Position numbers and translations under genes: made by a program. Shown piece by piece: positions 60,803-64,000 of a stretch of DNA of 64,000 nt. The stretch's first letter is position 1; every line of letters begins with the position of its first letter. The stretch is taken from positions 62,001 to 126,000 of the forward strand of contig CANGIY010000003.1 of the NCBI GenBank assembly GCA_947454235.1, read 5' to 3'. The stretch is from Chitinophagaceae bacterium. GTDB taxonomy: Bacteria > Bacteroidota > Bacteroidia > Chitinophagales > Chitinophagaceae. The notes under the pieces were generated by a model, which was not told where the DNA came from, made no database searches, and saw only the letters and a program-made list of their open reading frames with translations.

Positions 60803-61489
60803 TCACTTTTTATCGAATGAGAATAGCACTGCATTTTCGCGTTTATGCTCTACAAGCGCCAGTCTTATTTTTAATGAAGCTATCCATGCCCCAAGCATTA
60901 CCCAACCTGCTACAGCAGGGTAAAAAACCATACGCATGTTACTGTCTAAATCGTATTTTTTAAATGCCGGGTTACCACCATTACCAGGGTGAAGGCTATC
61001 CACCATTCTCGGAATGATGAAAATAAGCGGTATCATCATAGCAAAGGCAAACACATTGTATACTGCACTCACCTGAGCACGCTTTTCATCGTCTTTAATA
61101 CCGCTCCTGAGAATGTTGTAGGCAAAATAAATGAGCATGCACAAAGCAGTACCCAATTGCTTAGGGTCATTACTCCACATTTCACCCCAGGTGTACTTTG
61201 CCCATTCCATACCGGTGAGCATACCTAAAATGCTGAAGAAAATGCCTGTTTGGGTAAGCTGAACTGCATAGTGGTCATGCTTCAAATCTTTTGACCTGAG
61301 GTAAAGAATTGAATAACCAAATGCACCGGCAAAAAGGAATATCATAGTGAACCACATAGGCACGTGATAGTACAGGTTGCGGATGGTTTCATTTAAGATG
61401 TCCAAACGTGGAACTGGCAGCAACATGCCGGCAGTAACGGTGTACATCAGGAGAATTACGCAAACTATTTTCCACCAAAGTTTTTTCAA
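60803..61489 (-). CDS. ccmC: Cytochrome c biogenesis protein CcmC (CcsA-type heme handling)
   Basis: This 228-residue protein has six hydrophobic segments and the tryptophan-rich heme-handling loop WAKYTWGEMWSNDPKQL, a Bacteroidota variant of the WWD motif. Flanking histidines in YYHVPMW and DSLHPGNGG are candidate heme ligands. It presents heme to CcmE for c-type cytochrome maturation. ccmD follows immediately; ccmA, ccmB and ccmE are not adjacent downstream. A consensus -7 box lies just upstream. Confidence 0.92.
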   Translation of the reverse strand: MKKLWWKIVCVILLMYTVTAGMLLPVPRLDILNETIRNLYYHVPMWFTMIFLFAGAFGYSILYLRSKDLKHDHYAVQLTQTGIFFSILGMLTGMEWAKYTWGEMWSNDPKQLGTALCMLIYFAYNILRSGIKDDEKRAQVSAVYNVFAFAMMIPLIFIIPRMVDSLHPGNGGNPAFKKYDLDSNMRMVFYPAVAGWVMLGAWIASLKIRLALVEHKRENAVLFSFDKK

Positions 61490-61508
61490 CGGGGCTCAGA
61501 ATTTTGGG

Positions 61509-61516
61509 CAAAAGTA
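61509..61516 (-). promoter_or_regulatory. -7 element for ccmC-ccmD(-gdh)
   Basis: TACTTTTG on the minus strand, 20 bases before the ccmC start. The expected -33 position is A/T-rich without TTG. Confidence 0.5.
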
Positions 61517-61529
61517 GAGAAATTATATT

Positions 61530-61578
61530 GTTAAAAAAAAATGACAACAGTCAGTCCGAACCAACGGTTGTCATTCTT
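61530..61578 (-). terminator. Rho-independent terminator after lon
   Basis: AATGACAAC (61540-61548) and GTTGTCATT (61567-61575) form a 9-bp stem; on the minus strand nine T follow. It separates lon from ccmC. Confidence 0.88.
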
Positions 61579-61599
61579 TAGTAAGCTTTTATTATCAGG

Positions 61600-63990
61600 C
61601 TATTTAATCACTAATTCAATTACCTCATTTGCATCGGCAACGTAGTGAAAACTAACCCCTTTTATGAATAGCGGATTGATTTCATCCACGTCTTTTTCAT
61701 TTTGTTTTGGCAATATCACATCTTTAATTCCGGCGCGTTTAGCAGCAAGCACTTTTTCTTTGATACCACCTACCGGCAATACCGCGCCCCTGAGCGTAAT
61801 TTCACCTGTCATGGCATAATATGGGCGCAATTTCTTGCCCATAAATGCACTGGCAAGTGCCGTGAACATGGTAATACCAGCACTTGGACCATCTTTTGGT
61901 ACGGCACCTTCAGGAACGTGTATGTGGATGTTGCTTTCTTCGATATCAGCAATTTTAATACCATATTGTTCGGCATTCGCCTTGAGATATGAAAGAGCTG
62001 CTGTAGCACTTTCTTTCATCACATTGCCCAGATTACCTGTCAATGTTAGCCCACCCTTGCCTTTTGATATTGACGTTTCAATGAACAAAATATCGCCGCC
62101 TACCGCTGTCCACGCCAAGCCAACAACTACCCCCGGTGGATGCCCCTTGGTATAGATATCGTTCGAGTAACGTGGCTTACCGAGCACCTTTTCTACTACT
62201 TCAGGGCTAATAGCTTTAGGTAGTTCCTCGTCCATTGCTACCTGCTTCGCCAGCGACCTCATGATACCTGCAATCTGGCGATCTAATTCACGCACACCGC
62301 TTTCACGTGTGTACTCTTGAATCATTTTGTTGATTGCCTTGTCGTTGAATTTCACAGGCACTTTATCAACCCCATGCATTTCTTTTTGCTTCGGTATCAG
62401 GTGTCTTTTGGCAATCTCTATTTTTTCTTCGGTTGAATACCCCGAGAGCTGAATAATTTCAAGCCTATCGCGCAAAGCCGGTTGAATATCGCCGAGGCTA
62501 TTGGCGGTTGCAATGAACAACACCTTCGATAAGTCAAATTCTAACTCAAGGTAATTATCGTAGAACGAGTTGTTTTGTTCAGGGTCAAGCACTTCGAGCA
62601 ATGCCGAACTTGGATCGCCCCTAAAGTCTTTACCCAGCTTATCAATCTCATCAAGTATAAATACGGGATTGGCAGATTTTATTTTCCGGAGCGATTGTAT
62701 GATGCGACCAGGCATAGCACCTATGTAGGTCTTTCTATGTCCTCTAATTTCACTTTCATCGTGTAAGCCACCTAAACTCAGGCGTACGTACTTACGCTGA
62801 ATGGCGTTTGCAATGCTTTTACCCAACGATGTCTTACCAATTCCCGGAGGACCTACGAAGCATAAAATCGGTGACTTCATGTCGCCCTTCAGTTTCAACA
62901 CTGCCAGGTATTCCAATATACGGTCCTTGATTTTTTCCATTCCGTAATGGTCGCCATCAAGTACTTTTTGTGCTTTTTTAAGGTCGTACCTGTCTTCAGT
63001 ATACACCGACCAAGGCAGGTCGAGCATCAGGTCAAGGTGATTATAAATCACAGAATAATCGGGAGTGCTCGGGTGCATACGCTCGAGCTTTTCAATGTTT
63101 TTCTTGAATAACTCTTTCGCTGCCTCCGACCAGTTCAACCCTTCGGCTCTCTTCTGTAAGTCTTTGATCTCACGCTCATTCGGGTCGCCGCCAAGCTCCT
63201 CACGAATGGACTTCATTTGCTGTTGAAGGAAGTATTCGCGTTGTTGCTTATCTATATCTGCACGGGTTTTGTTGGTAATTTCGTTTTTCAACTCCACCAA
63301 TTGCAATTCCGTTTGTAATAGACTCAACAATTTCTCAGCCCTTGTGCGCACATCGTTTTCTTCCAACAACGCTTGTTTCTCAGTAAGCTTGGTAGAAATA
63401 TTTGAAGCAATAAAGTGCATGAGGTACGACTGCTGTTCAATGTTTTTCAGTACAATTGAAGCCTCACTCGGTACGTTAGGTGAAAGTTGTGCGATTTTTT
63501 CTGAGAGATCTTTGATAGAACTCATCAAGGCAACAAAAGTTTCGTCGTTTTCAGGATATACATCTTCCAGGTAGGTAACCTTTGCCACGAAGTAAGGATC
63601 TTCCTGCTTCATTTCATCAATCCTGAACCTCATTCTGCCCATGATAAAAATGGTGATGTTACCATCAGGCATTTTTATCTGTTTCACCACTTTAGCAAGC
63701 GTACCTATTTGGTAAATATCCGCAGCACCGGGGTCGTCGTTGTTGGCATCTTTTTGAGCAACAACTCCTATCCATTTTGATTCTTTTGCAGCCTCTGTTA
63801 TTGCCTTTACCGATTTTTCGCGTGCTACAGTAATAGGTAAAACTACATTAGGAAACAGCACTGTGTTTCTTAATGCAACGATAGGTAGCTCCTTAGGCAT
63901 CGAGCTTTTCTCCTGCTCATCCATTTCATCTTCTCCTAATGGAACTATGGGCATAAATTCCATTTCCTGTTCGTTCTGACCAAACATCAT
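61600..63990 (-). CDS. lon: ATP-dependent Lon protease
   Basis: This 796-residue protein is a complete LonA. The N-terminal substrate-binding domain begins [20 protein letters not shown] coiled helix region contains [17 protein letters not shown]. The AAA+ module has Walker [10 protein letters not shown], Walker B FILDEIDK and [16 protein letters not shown]. The protease domain has the Ser703-Lys744 dyad (PKDGPSAGI and GGIKEKVLA). It degrades misfolded and regulatory proteins in the cytoplasm. Two consecutive ATG codons (63988 and 63985) are possible starts. The promoter lies beyond the window edge. Confidence 0.97.
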   Translation of the reverse strand: MMFGQNEQEMEFMPIVPLGEDEMDEQEKSSMPKELPIVALRNTVLFPNVVLPITVAREKSVKAITEAAKESKWIGVVAQKDANNDDPGAADIYQIGTLAKVVKQIKMPDGNITIFIMGRMRFRIDEMKQEDPYFVAKVTYLEDVYPENDETFVALMSSIKDLSEKIAQLSPNVPSEASIVLKNIEQQSYLMHFIASNISTKLTEKQALLEENDVRTRAEKLLSLLQTELQLVELKNEITNKTRADIDKQQREYFLQQQMKSIREELGGDPNEREIKDLQKRAEGLNWSEAAKELFKKNIEKLERMHPSTPDYSVIYNHLDLMLDLPWSVYTEDRYDLKKAQKVLDGDHYGMEKIKDRILEYLAVLKLKGDMKSPILCFVGPPGIGKTSLGKSIANAIQRKYVRLSLGGLHDESEIRGHRKTYIGAMPGRIIQSLRKIKSANPVFILDEIDKLGKDFRGDPSSALLEVLDPEQNNSFYDNYLELEFDLSKVLFIATANSLGDIQPALRDRLEIIQLSGYSTEEKIEIAKRHLIPKQKEMHGVDKVPVKFNDKAINKMIQEYTRESGVRELDRQIAGIMRSLAKQVAMDEELPKAISPEVVEKVLGKPRYSNDIYTKGHPPGVVVGLAWTAVGGDILFIETSISKGKGGLTLTGNLGNVMKESATAALSYLKANAEQYGIKIADIEESNIHIHVPEGAVPKDGPSAGITMFTALASAFMGKKLRPYYAMTGEITLRGAVLPVGGIKEKVLAAKRAGIKDVILPKQNEKDVDEINPLFIKGVSFHYVADANEVIELVIK

Positions 63991-64000
63991 ATATCGGCAA

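Noticed and set aside
1-64000. CRISPR arrays, rRNA, tRNA, insertion sequences, prophage genes
   Set aside because: No regularly spaced direct repeats with unique spacers, no rRNA-like blocks, no convincing cloverleaf with a T-loop motif, and no transposase or phage structural gene were seen. Short or unusual tRNAs cannot be fully excluded by eye.

Overview
The window looks like a chromosomal segment from a member of the Bacteroidota, most likely the Chitinophagales/Sphingobacteriia side. The evidence is several cell-surface proteins with type IX secretion (T9SS) C-terminal sorting domains, an LpxC-FabZ fusion between lpxD and lpxA, Bacteroidota-type -7 promoters (TAnnTTTG), start sites without Shine-Dalgarno sequences, and family-restricted proteins (DUF2807, DUF4476, DUF3098, DUF6427-like, CcmD-like). 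Coding density is high. I see no rRNA, convincing tRNA, insertion sequence, prophage or CRISPR array.

Layout: 0-1.7 kb holds a partial GNAT acetyltransferase overlapping an acyl-CoA thioesterase, and a divergent fumarylacetoacetate-hydrolase-family enzyme. 1.7-7.3 kb is one 1844-residue secreted repeat protein. 7.4-12.8 kb is a minus-strand run: parB-ykgJ, acyl-CoA dehydrogenase, and pepA-pdxA. 12.8-14.4 kb holds small exported proteins. 14.4-18.3 kb is one 1314-residue soluble multi-PAS/GAF histidine kinase. 18.5-24.4 kb has a thioredoxin-fold lipoprotein lacking its CxxC and a second giant T9SS repeat protein (NHL propeller plus 14 Ig-like repeats). 24.4-31.6 kb is visibly more GC-rich: the mutasome cassette imuA-imuB-dnaE2, then an HxlR regulator divergent from an Old Yellow Enzyme and a DinB-fold protein.

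32-37 kb holds a candidate small RNA, a secreted protein with tandem LytTR-like boxes in front of its promoter, a nucleoid-associated protein, a DUF3098 protein, ftsX and a DUF4476 protein. 37-38 kb is rpsL-rpsG, closed by a strong terminator with no fusA. 38-44 kb carries two AhpD-like proteins, small lipoproteins, a MoxR-type ATPase and a T9SS beta-propeller protein. 44-46 kb is parA, rlmN and a cold-shock gene. 46-54 kb is a structured intergenic element, a DMT transporter, an HD phosphohydrolase, the lipid A operon lpxD-lpxC/fabZ-lpxA, a membrane protein and purQ. 54-64 kb is a stand-alone DsbD N-terminal domain next to full dsbD, a Uma2 nuclease, a flavoprotein, glutamate dehydrogenase, ccmC-ccmD and lon.

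Functionally the window mixes housekeeping genes (ribosome, lipid A, chromosome partitioning, cytochrome c maturation, proteolysis) with surface and stress functions. The points most worth a second look are regulatory and architectural rather than a new named system: the promoter-terminator pair with no ORF at 32.2 kb, the LytTR-like double box at 33.05 kb, the GC-rich folded element at 46.44 kb, the HxlR-OYE operator, the cysteine-less thioredoxin domain and the duplicated DsbD sensor domain. All statements come from reading the sequence and from family knowledge; no database search was run.
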